A stretch of DNA of 64,000 nt from Thermanaerothrix daxensis (GCF_001306145.1 NZ_LGKO01000002.1:62001-126000); one strand, 5' to 3'; shown: positions 25,135 to 33,565, counted from the stretch's first letter. Translations and numbers: made by a program. The notes: generated by a model not told the origin, from the sequence alone.

Positions 25135-26352
25135 TTACCAATCCCGCCCAAAGGTGAAGCGCCAGGTGTTGCCATCATTCTGGACGCGGGTGGAAAGGCC
25201 CATCACCTCAAACCAGGTCTGCCCGGGCTTGAAGGGCACCGGGTGCCCGGCATCATCCACCAGTGTCAGCACGTCTTCCTCGCGCAGGCGCTGCCAGTTG
25301 ACCTTGTAGATTTGCCCGTCTCGCGCCAGGTATGCCGGGCCGATGCCCATGAGTTTGAAATCCAGCACCTCCACATCGGGGCGAGGATCCACTTCTTCAT
25401 AGCGCACCAGGAGAATGACCACGTTATCGGCGGTTATGGGCTGTTTGGTCAGTGCGTCGGTGAGGGGTTCATAGACCTCATTACGCTGATCTATATCGTT
25501 TTCTTTATCTACGAAGCGCTGATAGCGTCCGGTGGTAGGGTCGTAATCCCAGCGGTTGTAAATAGCGCCGGAAAAGCGAGCAAAGACGCGCTCGGCGGGC
25601 TGGCCGCCCGTGGGCGGGGTGAGGTCGAAGGCCATGCCATCTAGGTTGGGGCGCGTATTATCAATTCCACGCTTGCTCAGCAGGGCCTGCAGGGCTTGGG
25701 TGTTGGCGGCCAGGTAATTGCGTCCGTTGGGGTCGTAGCGGCACAATGCAGGGCAGGTATCACTGCCTTCGAGGATGAGCCGCTCGCTGAATTCAGAATT
25801 GGCCAGGCGGCGAAAGACCGGTTCGTAGGCACTGCCGAAGACAAACACGGCTTTGTACATGCGGATCAGGTTAACATCCGGGTAACGCGCCGAGCGGATC
25901 GGCATGACACGCTCGGCATCCTGGCCGTAGAAGAGCGCCGCGTAGCGGGTTGAACCGTACTCGGTGTAGAGTTCATAAACGATATCGGCGCGCGAAAGCC
26001 CCGATTGGGGGCGATCGCTGCGCGGCAGGTTTTGCACCTTGATCAGGATGGGGCGGCGGTTGAGCAGGGCCGGGTCACTGGCGGGCAGGCCGGTGAGCGG
26101 GTTGATATTGGGCGGGAAGTTGGTGGGGCCGTAACCCTCCGGTGGATAGGGCGGGGTCGCCGTAACCTCCGGGGTGGGGCTGGCGGCGGGGGTTGCCGTG
26201 ACGTTCGGGTGGGTGGGCAAAGTTGGGCCGGGTTGAAACGGCGTGGGTGAGGGGCTTGGGGTAGGCTGTGGCGTGGGGGCAGTGCAGGCGCTCAACAAAG
26301 CAATTAGCCATAACCCCACCACACCTGCATGCAGACGAATTTTCAACCTCAT
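25135..26352 (-). CDS. DUF3048 (YerB-like) lipoprotein
   Basis: Secreted lipoprotein of unknown function. The lipobox LIALLSACTAP lies at about residues 17-24, followed by a Pro/Thr-rich linker (PTPQPTPSPSPTPFQPGP). The two-part DUF3048 domain follows: NPLTGLPASDPALLNRRPILIKVQNLPRSDRPQSGLSRADIVYELYTEYGSTRYAALFYGQ, then VYEPLTDALTKQPITADNVVILLV and the C-terminal DGQIYKVNWQR. 405 residues from ATG 26352, with GGAGGTG 8 nt upstream; longer upstream frame is not protein-like. Probably envelope-associated. Confidence 0.88.
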   Translation of the reverse strand: MRLKIRLHAGVVGLWLIALLSACTAPTPQPTPSPSPTPFQPGPTLPTHPNVTATPAASPTPEVTATPPYPPEGYGPTNFPPNINPLTGLPASDPALLNRRPILIKVQNLPRSDRPQSGLSRADIVYELYTEYGSTRYAALFYGQDAERVMPIRSARYPDVNLIRMYKAVFVFGSAYEPVFRRLANSEFSERLILEGSDTCPALCRYDPNGRNYLAANTQALQALLSKRGIDNTRPNLDGMAFDLTPPTGGQPAERVFARFSGAIYNRWDYDPTTGRYQRFVDKENDIDQRNEVYEPLTDALTKQPITADNVVILLVRYEEVDPRPDVEVLDFKLMGIGPAYLARDGQIYKVNWQRLREEDVLTLVDDAGHPVPFKPGQTWFEVMGLSTRVQNDGNTWRFTFGRDW

Positions 26353-26437
26353 CGGGACATCACCTCCGGCGTTCCAGGGGGGTACCAGGGAGAGCAGATG
26401 CCTGTATGGTAATGCGGAGGGCAGGCTTTGACAAGGG

Positions 26438-26489
26438 AAAAAACGCACCCTGCGGGCGGCTGGGAGCCCGCAGGGATGAACGGGTGCGC
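26438..26489 (-). terminator. Terminator after SipW-cluster stalk protein
   Basis: Minus strand: CGCACC...GGTGCG outer and CCTGCGGGC/GCCCGCAGG inner pairs, followed by TTTTTT. It lies 36 bp past the stop at 26525 and ends the SipW cluster. Confidence 0.85.
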
Positions 26490-26524
26490 CACAGCGGGAA
26501 GCGGCGCTTTCCGGTGAGGGTGTG

Positions 26525-27526
26525 CTAATCGCTGGGCACAGGTTGAGGTGGGCCGACCGGTGGTACAGGGGTTTGGGTAGGGGTGGGGGTTTCAGCAGGC
26601 GTCGGGGTTGGAGGCGGAGTCTCAGTGGGGGTGGGGGGAACTGTGGGCGTTGAGGTGGAATTTGGTGTGAATGGAGTGGGGGTTTCGGTAGGAGTGGGTT
26701 GTGGGGTGAGGATCTCGGTGGATGTGAGGGTGGGGGTGGGTGTGAACGTAGAGGTGGGAGTGGGCGAGAACGTTGGGGTGGCACTGGGCTGCCAGCCGCG
26801 CGGCAGAGGCGCCTCAATGTCGCCCTCATCGCTCGGCGCGGTCTGGGTGGGCCCGGGGATGATCTCCCCCGTGGTGGGTGGCTCAAACCCGGCGCGGCAG
26901 GTGGGCCCAAAGGGGCACGCTTCTGGGCCGGGGCAGTGCTTTCCACCCGGCAGCCACCCCGAATGATTGAGGATGGTCGTTTGGGCGGTGTTGCGGTAGG
27001 CAGTTCGCTCCATCCATGGCACGGCGATTTCGTAATCAAAGCAGCGCATCTCACCAGGGGCAAGTTGTTCGGCTGGAGCGATCTCCAGACGTGCATTTTC
27101 CAGAGGTTGCCAATCGCCTTGTTGGGGCTTGATCTCCACCTGATCTAGAATGCGCAGGCCAACGGTGGGGTAGTCGCCCTCGTTGGTAACACAGATCTGG
27201 CCGTAGACGATGAAGATGGAAAAGTTGGTGCCTTCCATCCAGCGCGTTTGGGCAGTTTTGGTGGCTTCCAAAGTGGTACCAGCCTGGGCAAGCCACGTGG
27301 GTGTGGAAGTTGGGGTGGGGGTCTCAGTGGGGGTCTCGGTAAATATCCATTGGCCGGTTTGAACCTCACCTGAGATGGTCAGCACCTCGGCCCACAGAGT
27401 CTGTCCGACCGGTATAAGGAAGGTCAGTATCCAGAGCACCAGCACGCCCAGTGCCAGGCTCCACAGCGGGGGTGTGTGGATGAGACGGGAATGAGATAAA
27501 CGGCGTAAAAAGGTTAGAAGAGCCAT
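26525..27526 (-). CDS. SipW-type exported protein with Thr/Pro-rich stalk
   Basis: 333 residues. The N-terminal membrane segment (WSLALGVLVLWILTFLIPVGQTL) is followed by WAEVLTISGEVQTGQW. This closely matches WSETLTVSGTVYTG in the first gene of the cluster and the SipW-dependent signal pattern. A central domain with paired cysteines (RCFDYEI, HCPGPEACPFGPTCRAGFEPP) follows. The last 100 residues are a TPTPTPT-like stalk. It overlaps the signal peptidase gene by 13 bp. Likely a cell-surface or fibre accessory protein cleaved by that peptidase. No exact family recognised. Confidence 0.65.
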   Translation of the reverse strand: MALLTFLRRLSHSRLIHTPPLWSLALGVLVLWILTFLIPVGQTLWAEVLTISGEVQTGQWIFTETPTETPTPTSTPTWLAQAGTTLEATKTAQTRWMEGTNFSIFIVYGQICVTNEGDYPTVGLRILDQVEIKPQQGDWQPLENARLEIAPAEQLAPGEMRCFDYEIAVPWMERTAYRNTAQTTILNHSGWLPGGKHCPGPEACPFGPTCRAGFEPPTTGEIIPGPTQTAPSDEGDIEAPLPRGWQPSATPTFSPTPTSTFTPTPTLTSTEILTPQPTPTETPTPFTPNSTSTPTVPPTPTETPPPTPTPAETPTPTQTPVPPVGPPQPVPSD

Positions 27527-28746
27527 TGCAGCACCCGTTTAAGCACCAGGGTGGGCCAGCCAATCTTGGGAATGACCAGCACAACTTTGCCCTGCACCTG
27601 ATCGGCGGTGACGGGATCATCGTCCACGTTGTTGTTGTCACCGCGGGTGATAAAGGTGAGAGTGCCGTTTTCGGCCCGAATGGTTTTCACCCGGTGCACC
27701 ACCGAGCCACTGAGGACTCGGAACTGAATGATGTCGCCCTCACGAATGGTCTCGGGAGCAGTCGGCTGGATGATCACCAAGTCGCCAGCCATCAAGGTGG
27801 GTTTCATGCTGTAGCCGCTGACCACGAAGGGGCGCACTCCAAAGAAGCCAGTGTTGAACCAGAAAGCGGTCAGGGCGATGAGGAGCACCCACCACCAGGC
27901 ATTCAGGGTGGTAGAGCGCGAAGGTGAGGCGGGGGCCTCGGCTGAGGGTGCGGAGGCCGTGGCCTCAGGGGCCGGTAGAAAGCCCTGGAGGTAAAAGAAG
28001 CCGATCAGAGGCGCCAGGCTGCCGATGAACGCCTGCACCAGCCAGGTCAGGTTGGGTAGAACGGGAGAGAACCATTCGAAGAGCAGGGGCAGGGCACGGT
28101 AAAGCAAGGCTGGGAAAGGCCCACCCAACCAGGCCAGCAAGGCGGCTACCAGTCCCTCGGCCAGAGAAGGGAGCAGGCGCGCGCCCGTAAAGGCGATGAT
28201 GGTCTGGGGGGTGCTCAACGTGGTCCAGCGGGTCAAGGGAACGATGTACAAGGCGGGGATGAACGCTCCCAGTGCCACTGCCAGAAAGAGCGAACGCTGT
28301 CCCACATAGCGGACCAGGGTGGCCCGAGCGGTCTCCAGCCCGACCAGGCCGGCAGCCAGGTACCACAGGTTGCCCAACACGGCCGGAAAGCGGTGGGCAT
28401 AGGGGGAATGTCCCAATCCGAAGAGGAAGCCTGTCAGCAGAAAGGCGGCGGTCTGGATGAGTCCAAGCAGAAGGGCAAAAATGAAGAGCAGGCGACTCGG
28501 GTGTGGCCAGTCAACCCACCCGCCCCAGGCCAGGAGAAAAGCCATCCCGCCCAGCATCACCCAGGCCAGGGGCTGAAGCAGGTACATGTCGAGGCCGGGG
28601 GGCAGGCGTGGCGCCACCAGATTGACCAGCAGATAAGTCAGAAAAGCAGCCGCCAGCAGTACCACCAATCCGTACCGCTCAATGGCTGGCCGCCAGATCG
28701 GTGGCAAGGAGATTGGGGTGGGGATGGTAGTAAGCGGTTTGTGCAT
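27514..28746 (-). CDS. SipW-type signal peptidase I with long membrane region
   Basis: About eight membrane helices occupy residues 1-290, followed by a C-terminal signal peptidase domain. Catalytic Ser in SGYSMKPTLMAGDLVI. The general base is His rather than Lys (SVVHRVKTI), as in SipW, archaeal and ER-type enzymes. TRGDNNNVDDDPVTADQVQGKVV is the conserved Asp box. The usual SipW is under 200 residues, so the N-terminal polytopic region is an unusual extension. It sits between two probable substrates. Start 28746 has AAGGTG upstream. Confidence 0.85.
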   Translation of the reverse strand: MHKPLTTIPTPISLPPIWRPAIERYGLVVLLAAAFLTYLLVNLVAPRLPPGLDMYLLQPLAWVMLGGMAFLLAWGGWVDWPHPSRLLFIFALLLGLIQTAAFLLTGFLFGLGHSPYAHRFPAVLGNLWYLAAGLVGLETARATLVRYVGQRSLFLAVALGAFIPALYIVPLTRWTTLSTPQTIIAFTGARLLPSLAEGLVAALLAWLGGPFPALLYRALPLLFEWFSPVLPNLTWLVQAFIGSLAPLIGFFYLQGFLPAPEATASAPSAEAPASPSRSTTLNAWWWVLLIALTAFWFNTGFFGVRPFVVSGYSMKPTLMAGDLVIIQPTAPETIREGDIIQFRVLSGSVVHRVKTIRAENGTLTFITRGDNNNVDDDPVTADQVQGKVVLVIPKIGWPTLVLKRVLQWLF

Positions 28747-28766
28747 TAACACACCTTGTGGGCTGG

Positions 28767-28802
28767 GGCGGGGGATGGGTGAAAGCACCCGGATCCCCCG
28801 CC
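28767..28802 (-). promoter_or_regulatory. Strong stem-loop between TasA-like gene and sipW
   Basis: GGCGGGGGAT and ATCCCCCGCC plus GGGTG and CACCC form a 15-bp stem with one small bulge and no U-run, between two co-directional genes. It may protect the upstream message or lower read-through to the peptidase gene. Confidence 0.55.
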
Positions 28803-28821
28803 AGTTGCGCGGCTCAGCCGA

Positions 28822-29442
28822 TCACTCGTTCCATTGCTTGGCGAGGATGGTGTATGTGAAAGTATAGGTTGCGTTCTCTGCAACCCCGTCTTCGTTATCA
28901 AAGTGCACTTTCAATTGGCAGCGTACTTTTTCACCCTTGTGCAACTGGATATAGGACGGGGGTTGTGGAGGCCAGCCCCAATTCAGTTCCTCGGAAGCGC
29001 TTTCACTGGCCGTATAAGATTTGGTGAAATCACAACTAATCTCAGGCCATGTTGGATTGCCTACTGCTCCCTTGGGCTTGAAGACGTGCACCGGCACCGA
29101 GCCAACGCTTTGGATGTAGAATTCTACGTAGCAGCGCCAGGAAGGATAGGCGCCTTCGGCTGTGACGACCAATGTTTCTTCATCGGTGCCAGCATCCTGG
29201 ATGAACGATGTGCAGTTCGCGGCATTTGCTTTCTTTTCTGGCTCATCAATTTCTTTTCCAAGGTTATAGTCATACACCTTTTCCCAGGTTTTGACGTCAG
29301 CGAACTGCACATCCACATTACCAGTGTAGACCGTGCCGCTAACGGTCAGGGTCTCCGACCACAAACCGTAGGCCACGCCCAGGCCCGCCAGCAGGACGAT
29401 CAACAGGACGGCCAGAAACGCCAGAGGCAAACGCTTCGTCAT
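28822..29442 (-). CDS. SipW-dependent secreted protein, TasA/camelysin-like
   Basis: 206 residues. A basic N terminus and hydrophobic helix (LAFLAVLLIVLLAGLGVAYG) lead to LWSETLTVSGTVYTGNVDV, the SipW-dependent signal pattern of biofilm fibre proteins such as TasA. The rest is a beta-rich, Cys-containing domain ending VAENATYTFTYTILAKQWNE. First gene of a three-gene cluster with the dedicated peptidase. Fibre formation is inferred from analogy with Bacillus TasA. A GAAAGGAGATTTGAGCC ribosome site supports this start. Confidence 0.75.
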   Translation of the reverse strand: MTKRLPLAFLAVLLIVLLAGLGVAYGLWSETLTVSGTVYTGNVDVQFADVKTWEKVYDYNLGKEIDEPEKKANAANCTSFIQDAGTDEETLVVTAEGAYPSWRCYVEFYIQSVGSVPVHVFKPKGAVGNPTWPEISCDFTKSYTASESASEELNWGWPPQPPSYIQLHKGEKVRCQLKVHFDNEDGVAENATYTFTYTILAKQWNE

Positions 29443-29686
29443 GGCTCAAATCTCCTTTCTTTTGTCAAAATTTTGAAGGTCAGTTTTTATGAAGGTACAT
29501 GCGTTTCGCAATGCCGGCTTAAATCAAACATCCCGTCACTTTCCCTGTTATCGAGCGGTGTCTCACCTCCTCTCATTGCTCTGGGATTGGGACGGGCAGC
29601 AGGCCTCTGGCGCCTGTAGGGGGGGCGGGGGTGCCACGGCCGGTCCGCCACCCGGCCGGGCGATTGCCTACGCCTGGCGCTCGTGC

Positions 29687-29692
29687 TATAAT
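29687..29692 (+). promoter_or_regulatory. -10 hexamer of leader-like transcript
   Basis: A perfect TATAAT ends 6 nt before ATG 29699. The -35 region is poor. Confidence 0.45.
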
Positions 29693-29698
29693 CAGAAG

Positions 29699-29821
29699 AT
29701 GCACAGAGGGCGCTACCCGTGTCCCTGTGTCCCTGCCCTTGCCGGGGCCGCCACCCACGGCAAGGGTTTTTTGATGGAAAAGTCTGTTAAGGTGCGCGGG
29801 GTAAAATTACCTGTGCGGTGA
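29699..29821 (+). CDS. Leader-like short ORF with Cys-Pro-Cys and internal terminator
   Basis: A 40-codon frame starting where a transcript from the TATAAT would begin. It opens MHRGRYPCPCVP, so two Cys codons (29720 and 29726) come just before a strong terminator stem. The frame reads through the terminator. Its composition is not that of a stable protein. It resembles the leaderless Cys leader peptide upstream of cysK, but no plus-strand gene follows within 1.3 kb. It may be a relic or a small regulatory RNA. Confidence 0.35.
   Translation: MHRGRYPCPCVPALAGAATHGKGFLMEKSVKVRGVKLPVR
29736..29772 (+). terminator. Terminator inside leader-like ORF
   Basis: CCCTTGCCG and CGGCAAGGG pair, with further pairing in the loop, followed by TTTTTT. 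The transcript from the upstream TATAAT would be only about 74 nt. Confidence 0.75.
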
Positions 29822-29883
29822 GGGATAACTGCCCCCTCGCGCTCCCGGTCAGGTCGGTGGCCCCCCTCCGCCGCTTTGCTTGT

Positions 29884-30015
29884 TTAGTCCATAGAGACCA
29901 AAAAACCGGCCTGTGCTGTGGCCGGTTTCGCCATTGGCTCCCTGCGGGATGTACCCCCTCTCCCTGGGCGGATCGGCGACCAGAAACACCACCCCGCAGT
30001 TAGTCGCCGCCACAT
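29884..30015 (-). CDS. Trp-rich leader-like ORF, 43 aa
   Basis: Lies in the candidate minus-strand transcript and starts MWRRLTAGWCFWSP, with three Trp codons among the first twelve. The frame runs through the terminator at 29899-29929. CGGCGAC (codons 3-5) can pair with GTCGCCG. CTGGTCGCC can alternatively pair with GGCG-N2-ACCGG, which overlaps the terminator's first arm. That gives a possible 1:2, 2:3, 3:4 attenuator. No Trp gene lies downstream; the next minus gene is the TasA-like protein 440 bp on. Speculative. Confidence 0.3.
   Translation of the reverse strand: MWRRLTAGWCFWSPIRPGRGGTSRREPMAKPATAQAGFLVSMD
29899..29929 (-). terminator. Terminator of minus-strand small transcript
   Basis: Minus strand AAACCGGCC and GGCCGGTTT pair around an 8-nt loop, followed by T6. 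It faces the terminator at 29736-29772. Confidence 0.85.
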
Positions 30016-30042
30016 TGACTTACTCTAGTTGCACCCCATCTG
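29899..30042 (-). ncRNA. Candidate small RNA or leader with embedded operator
   Basis: A minus-strand unit of about 144 nt bounded by a strong promoter (TTGACA-17-TAACAT, plus 30049-30077) and an intrinsic terminator. The region upstream of -35 is AT-rich, with two TTCTAAGAA repeats 11 bp apart, like an UP element or binding site. The product is either a small RNA or the leader described at 29884-30015. No known RNA family recognised. Confidence 0.5.
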
Positions 30043-30048
30043 CATATT

Positions 30049-30077
30049 ATGTTAGCAAGTGCTAAGGGGCTTGTCAA
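30049..30077 (-). promoter_or_regulatory. Promoter with internal palindrome TTAGCA-N2-TGCTAA
   Basis: Minus strand TTGACA (plus 30072-30077), 17-nt spacer, TAACAT (plus 30049-30054). The 14-bp palindrome at 30052-30065 covers the spacer and the edge of -10, an ideal repressor position. Confidence 0.6.
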
Positions 30078-30221
30078 GCATTGTGGAAAAATTCTAAGAA
30101 AGTTCTAAGAATTTTTTGTACAAAAGAGAGTTGATTCATAATTATTTGAGATAGAGGTTCTAGCCAACCTGGAGCCTGGGCCGACGTTTAGGATCTCAGG
30201 GGACGGTCGGGTGGGAGGCCC

Positions 30222-30860
30222 TCAGGGACAATCGCCGTAAGGCAGCAGCGGCACATCCAGGGGGTCAGGTCCCCAGGCAATGGCAAAGGGAATGGTTATG
30301 GGGGGCTTTTCGCGGCATACGACGGTAAGTGTGCCCTGGCCTGTGCTCCCCATGACCACGCTGGCGCGTCTTTCCTCCGAGTAGAAGGTGATTTCATACC
30401 GCAGAGGATCATTGACGGCCGGGATGCTGCAACTTGACCCGGCAACGCTCCCACTACCGCTGAAGGGTGCTTCCCCCATGACCGAAAGGCCTTCCGGCGG
30501 GAGGCTGAACTCAAACTTGCCCTCGCCGGTAATGACCATTTGTCCGGCGCTGAGCGTGATTTCAAAGGCGCCTGCCCAGGGCCCGGCTATGCCACTGCAG
30601 GTGTGGGCGGCAACGTGCAGCGTTGCCATTCCGCTGGAGACCTCCCGAGTGAATTCCAGGAGCCATCCAGCGGCTGGCGAAGGCGCAGGACGCGTCGGTG
30701 TGGGTGCCTGGGGGAGCGGGATCAGAGTGGGGGTGGGGGTGAGAGTGGGGGTGAGGGTCGGCGTGAGGGTGCTTGGTGAGCGGCCGGGAACGCAGGCGGT
30801 AATGGTGCTCATCCCCACCAGGATGAACAGCCCCAATCGCCATCTCCATGGGTGGCGCAT
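30222..30860 (-). CDS. Lipoprotein with Thr/Pro stalk, unknown function
   Basis: 212 residues. The lipobox is MSTITACVPG near residue 17. A TLTPTLTPTLTPTPTLIPLPQAPTPTRPAPSP stalk follows, then a beta-rich domain of about 140 residues with a Cys pair (HTCSG and SSCSIP) and a third near TVVCREKPP. I do not recognise the domain. GAAAGGAGGGAGGC lies before the start at 30860. Stalk composition is like the other surface proteins in this window. No terminator is evident right after the stop. Confidence 0.65.
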   Translation of the reverse strand: MRHPWRWRLGLFILVGMSTITACVPGRSPSTLTPTLTPTLTPTPTLIPLPQAPTPTRPAPSPAAGWLLEFTREVSSGMATLHVAAHTCSGIAGPWAGAFEITLSAGQMVITGEGKFEFSLPPEGLSVMGEAPFSGSGSVAGSSCSIPAVNDPLRYEITFYSEERRASVVMGSTGQGTLTVVCREKPPITIPFAIAWGPDPLDVPLLPYGDCP

Positions 30861-31127
30861 TGCCTCCCTCCTTTCTTCGAACACGTCGTGTTCCCCTGCT
30901 GTGGGGGATGGTCTCCCTTGCCAGCAGGTCTTCTGCTCGCAGCGGCAGGAGAGGCGGGGGCTCCACACGGGCGCAGGGCATCAGAAAGGAATGGCATGGA
31001 ATTGGGGAGGCGTGAATCTGGTGGCACGCCGGATCGTCCCACCGCCGAGGGCTATGGTCATTATGACTCACTTCGATAGGGATTTCAACCTCTCTCCAGC
31101 CGTTAGGAGTATTTTGGGATCGGTGGT

Positions 31128-31156
31128 TTGACCTGTACTACCAGGCCGACTAAAAT
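31128..31156 (+). promoter_or_regulatory. Promoter of leaderless glycosidase gene
   Basis: TTGACC (31128-31133), 17-nt spacer, TAAAAT (31151-31156). The ATG at 31166 is 9 nt further on, so the message should be nearly leaderless. The rest of the 30861-31165 gap shows no gene. Confidence 0.65.
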
Positions 31157-31165
31157 AAACCTGAG

Positions 31166-33565
31166 ATGTTCCCCTCAGACTGGTCATTTGATGGCTGGCG
31201 ATTCATCCTGGCGGCAGATGCGCGCCTGGGGACGGTCTGTTATGCTGATGATGGCATCTGGGAGTGGGAATTGGGAGGGGGAGAGTTACCCTCTTTAGCA
31301 CTTCGCACCAGTCTGGGGCTGCGGGTGCGCGACCTGCGCCTCTTTCCTCGCTTTGTGCAGGGGCGCTGGGCGGTGAGCGATCCGCGGCGGTTTTATCGTC
31401 CGCCGCAGGTTGAGGAGATCCAGGCAGCGTACGCGCGGGTGCGCTGTGCCCCTTTCCCCGGCCTGGAAGTGCGGTTAGAGACCTGGGTGCCCGATTCATT
31501 CCGCCTGGTAGGGCGCCTCACCCTGCACAACAGCGGGTTGACTTCGCGCACACTACGGGTGGAGTGGGCCGCGGTGGTGCGTTTACTGGATGTTGGACGC
31601 CCCTTCCGCCCACGGCGCAGTGGTGGGCGGTGGTGGCTCGAAGGTGAGGGTCAGGGGCAGGCCTGGGTGGTGGGGCTCAGTGCACCCGCGATCCAGGCAG
31701 TAGAGACACCCTGGGCGGCGCTGGGCGTGGAGATGACATTGGCGCCGGGGCAGCAAGAGGTATTGACCTGGGCGCTGGGGCGCGGCACAACCGCAGCAGA
31801 AGCGCGCCAGCGTGCCCAGGCAGGGCTGCAGGCGCCCTGGGAGGCGCACATAACCCGCTTGCGCGCTCAGCAGGCTGCTCAGGAGGTGCACGTTGTTACC
31901 GGCAACCCCACCTGGGATGCCGTGCTGCGCCAGACACAACGCACAGCGTGGGGGTTTCTGTTCCCGGCCAGCCAGCACTTGCCGCAGGCTTCGTTTGTGC
32001 GCACCCGCCAGCCAGATGAGGGCTTTTCGGCGCGCGGTGATGGCGGTGATTACTCTTACCGCTGGGCCGGGCAAACGGTTTTGGAGGCGTGGTGGTTGAG
32101 CCGCAGTCTGCTGCCGGGCGGAGCGGCGTGGGTGCGCGGGTGGGTGGACAATTTTCTGGCGATTCAGGCGCCGGACGGCTTTGTGGATTGGCGGCCGGGG
32201 CTGGGCGGGCAGCGCGGTCGCTTTCTGGCTCAGCCTTTGCTGGCAACCCTGGCCTGGGAACTCGGACCTTACCTGGATGACCCCACGGCCTGGTGGGAGG
32301 AGATTTTTCCGCACCTGCTGGCCTTCTTTCAGACCTGGTTCACGCCGGCACATGATCGCGATCAGGATGGGTTCCCGGAGTGGGATCATGCTTACCAATC
32401 GGGGCTGGAGGCAGCCCCCATTTTTTACCGGCCGGGTGCGGCGGGCTACGGTGCCGGCACTCCCTGGGTGGAAAGCCCGGCCCTGGCGGCCTGGCTCTAC
32501 CAGGAGGGACGCTCTCTGCTACGCATGGCGCAACACCTACAGGTGGAAGATCCCCTACCCTGGCTAAAGGCGCGCCTGGCAGCACTGCGCCAGGAGGTCG
32601 AAGCCGCCTGGGATGGCGTAGTGGCCACCTATCGTTATCGCGATACCTTCACCCACCGCTCACCCTCTGGCGAGGTACTTCTGGCCTTTGAGCGGGAGGG
32701 GGTCTTTGGCCTGGAGCGGGCCTTCGCGATCCCTCAACGGATCACCTTGCTCGTGGAGGGGGGTGAGGGCACCACGCAGCCGTTGACTCTGGTGCTCCGT
32801 GGCGAGGGCCTGGCGGGGGCCTGCGAGGAGACAATCTCCCCGCGGCAGTGGTCGTGGCGGGGGGGCTACGGGATGGCCATTGTGCCTTCGGCCTTCACCC
32901 GGTTGGATTTCGTTGAGGTGCAGGGCCTGGCCAACGGGATGCGCGGGCGGGTCATTGGGGCGGATTACACGTTCGAGGATGTGAGTTTGCTCCTCCCGAT
33001 GTGGGCGGGCATTCCCTCACCGGCGCGGGTGGCTCAGCTGGTAGAGCAAACGGTAAAGTCGCGCTACCTGCGCCGCTACGGGTTGAGTCTGTGTCCGTCG
33101 GGTGGGCATGCTAGTGAGGCAGAGCAATTTGTTTGGCCCCTCTGGAACACTTTTGTGGGAGAGGGGTTATTGCGGTACGGCTACTGCGACCTGGCGGCAG
33201 ACCTGGTGGGGCGATTGTTGGATGGGATTGGGCGCTCGCTGGCGACCAGCGGGGATTTCTACTCAGCCTATGACGCCGAGCGCGGGCAGGGCCAGGGAGA
33301 GCAGCATGCTGTGGACGGTCTGGCACCGCTGAGCCTCTTTCTGCGCACATTGGGGTTGGTAGCAATCACGCCGGAGCGCGTCATTTTGCAGAATGGAAAC
33401 CCCTTCAATCGACCAATTACGGTACAATATCAGGGAATAACGGTGCAATTTCATAGCAATCAAACCTGGGTGACGTTCCCGGGGCATTCTATAATCAAAG
33501 TAGAGGGTCCGGGCACGTATCAAGTAGTGCGGAGTCGTTCATCCCAAGTGCGGAGGCTGCTGTGA
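31166..33565 (+). CDS. (alpha/alpha)6-barrel glycoside hydrolase-like protein
   Basis: 799 residues, no signal peptide. The N-terminal 230 residues are beta-sandwich-like. The C-terminal part resembles six-hairpin glycosidases (GH15/GH63/amylo-alpha-1,6-glucosidase group), with FSARGDGGDYSYRWAGQTVLEAWWLSRSLLPGG, the acidic HDRDQDGFPEWDHAYQSG, and FVWPLWNTFVGEGLLRYGYCDLA. The Asp/Glu-rich DGFPEWD stretch is typical of the acid catalyst region. Substrate probably an alpha-glucan or glucosylglycerate-type sugar, not determinable here. Its stop overlaps the next gene by 4 bp. Confidence 0.72.
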   Translation: MFPSDWSFDGWRFILAADARLGTVCYADDGIWEWELGGGELPSLALRTSLGLRVRDLRLFPRFVQGRWAVSDPRRFYRPPQVEEIQAAYARVRCAPFPGLEVRLETWVPDSFRLVGRLTLHNSGLTSRTLRVEWAAVVRLLDVGRPFRPRRSGGRWWLEGEGQGQAWVVGLSAPAIQAVETPWAALGVEMTLAPGQQEVLTWALGRGTTAAEARQRAQAGLQAPWEAHITRLRAQQAAQEVHVVTGNPTWDAVLRQTQRTAWGFLFPASQHLPQASFVRTRQPDEGFSARGDGGDYSYRWAGQTVLEAWWLSRSLLPGGAAWVRGWVDNFLAIQAPDGFVDWRPGLGGQRGRFLAQPLLATLAWELGPYLDDPTAWWEEIFPHLLAFFQTWFTPAHDRDQDGFPEWDHAYQSGLEAAPIFYRPGAAGYGAGTPWVESPALAAWLYQEGRSLLRMAQHLQVEDPLPWLKARLAALRQEVEAAWDGVVATYRYRDTFTHRSPSGEVLLAFEREGVFGLERAFAIPQRITLLVEGGEGTTQPLTLVLRGEGLAGACEETISPRQWSWRGGYGMAIVPSAFTRLDFVEVQGLANGMRGRVIGADYTFEDVSLLLPMWAGIPSPARVAQLVEQTVKSRYLRRYGLSLCPSGGHASEAEQFVWPLWNTFVGEGLLRYGYCDLAADLVGRLLDGIGRSLATSGDFYSAYDAERGQGQGEQHAVDGLAPLSLFLRTLGLVAITPERVILQNGNPFNRPITVQYQGITVQFHSNQTWVTFPGHSIIKVEGPGTYQVVRSRSSQVRRLL

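Noticed and set aside
26560-26800. Tandem repeat or CRISPR-like array
   Set aside because: It is degenerate Thr/Pro codon repeats of a stalk region in an open frame, with no spacers. No CRISPR array is seen anywhere in the window.
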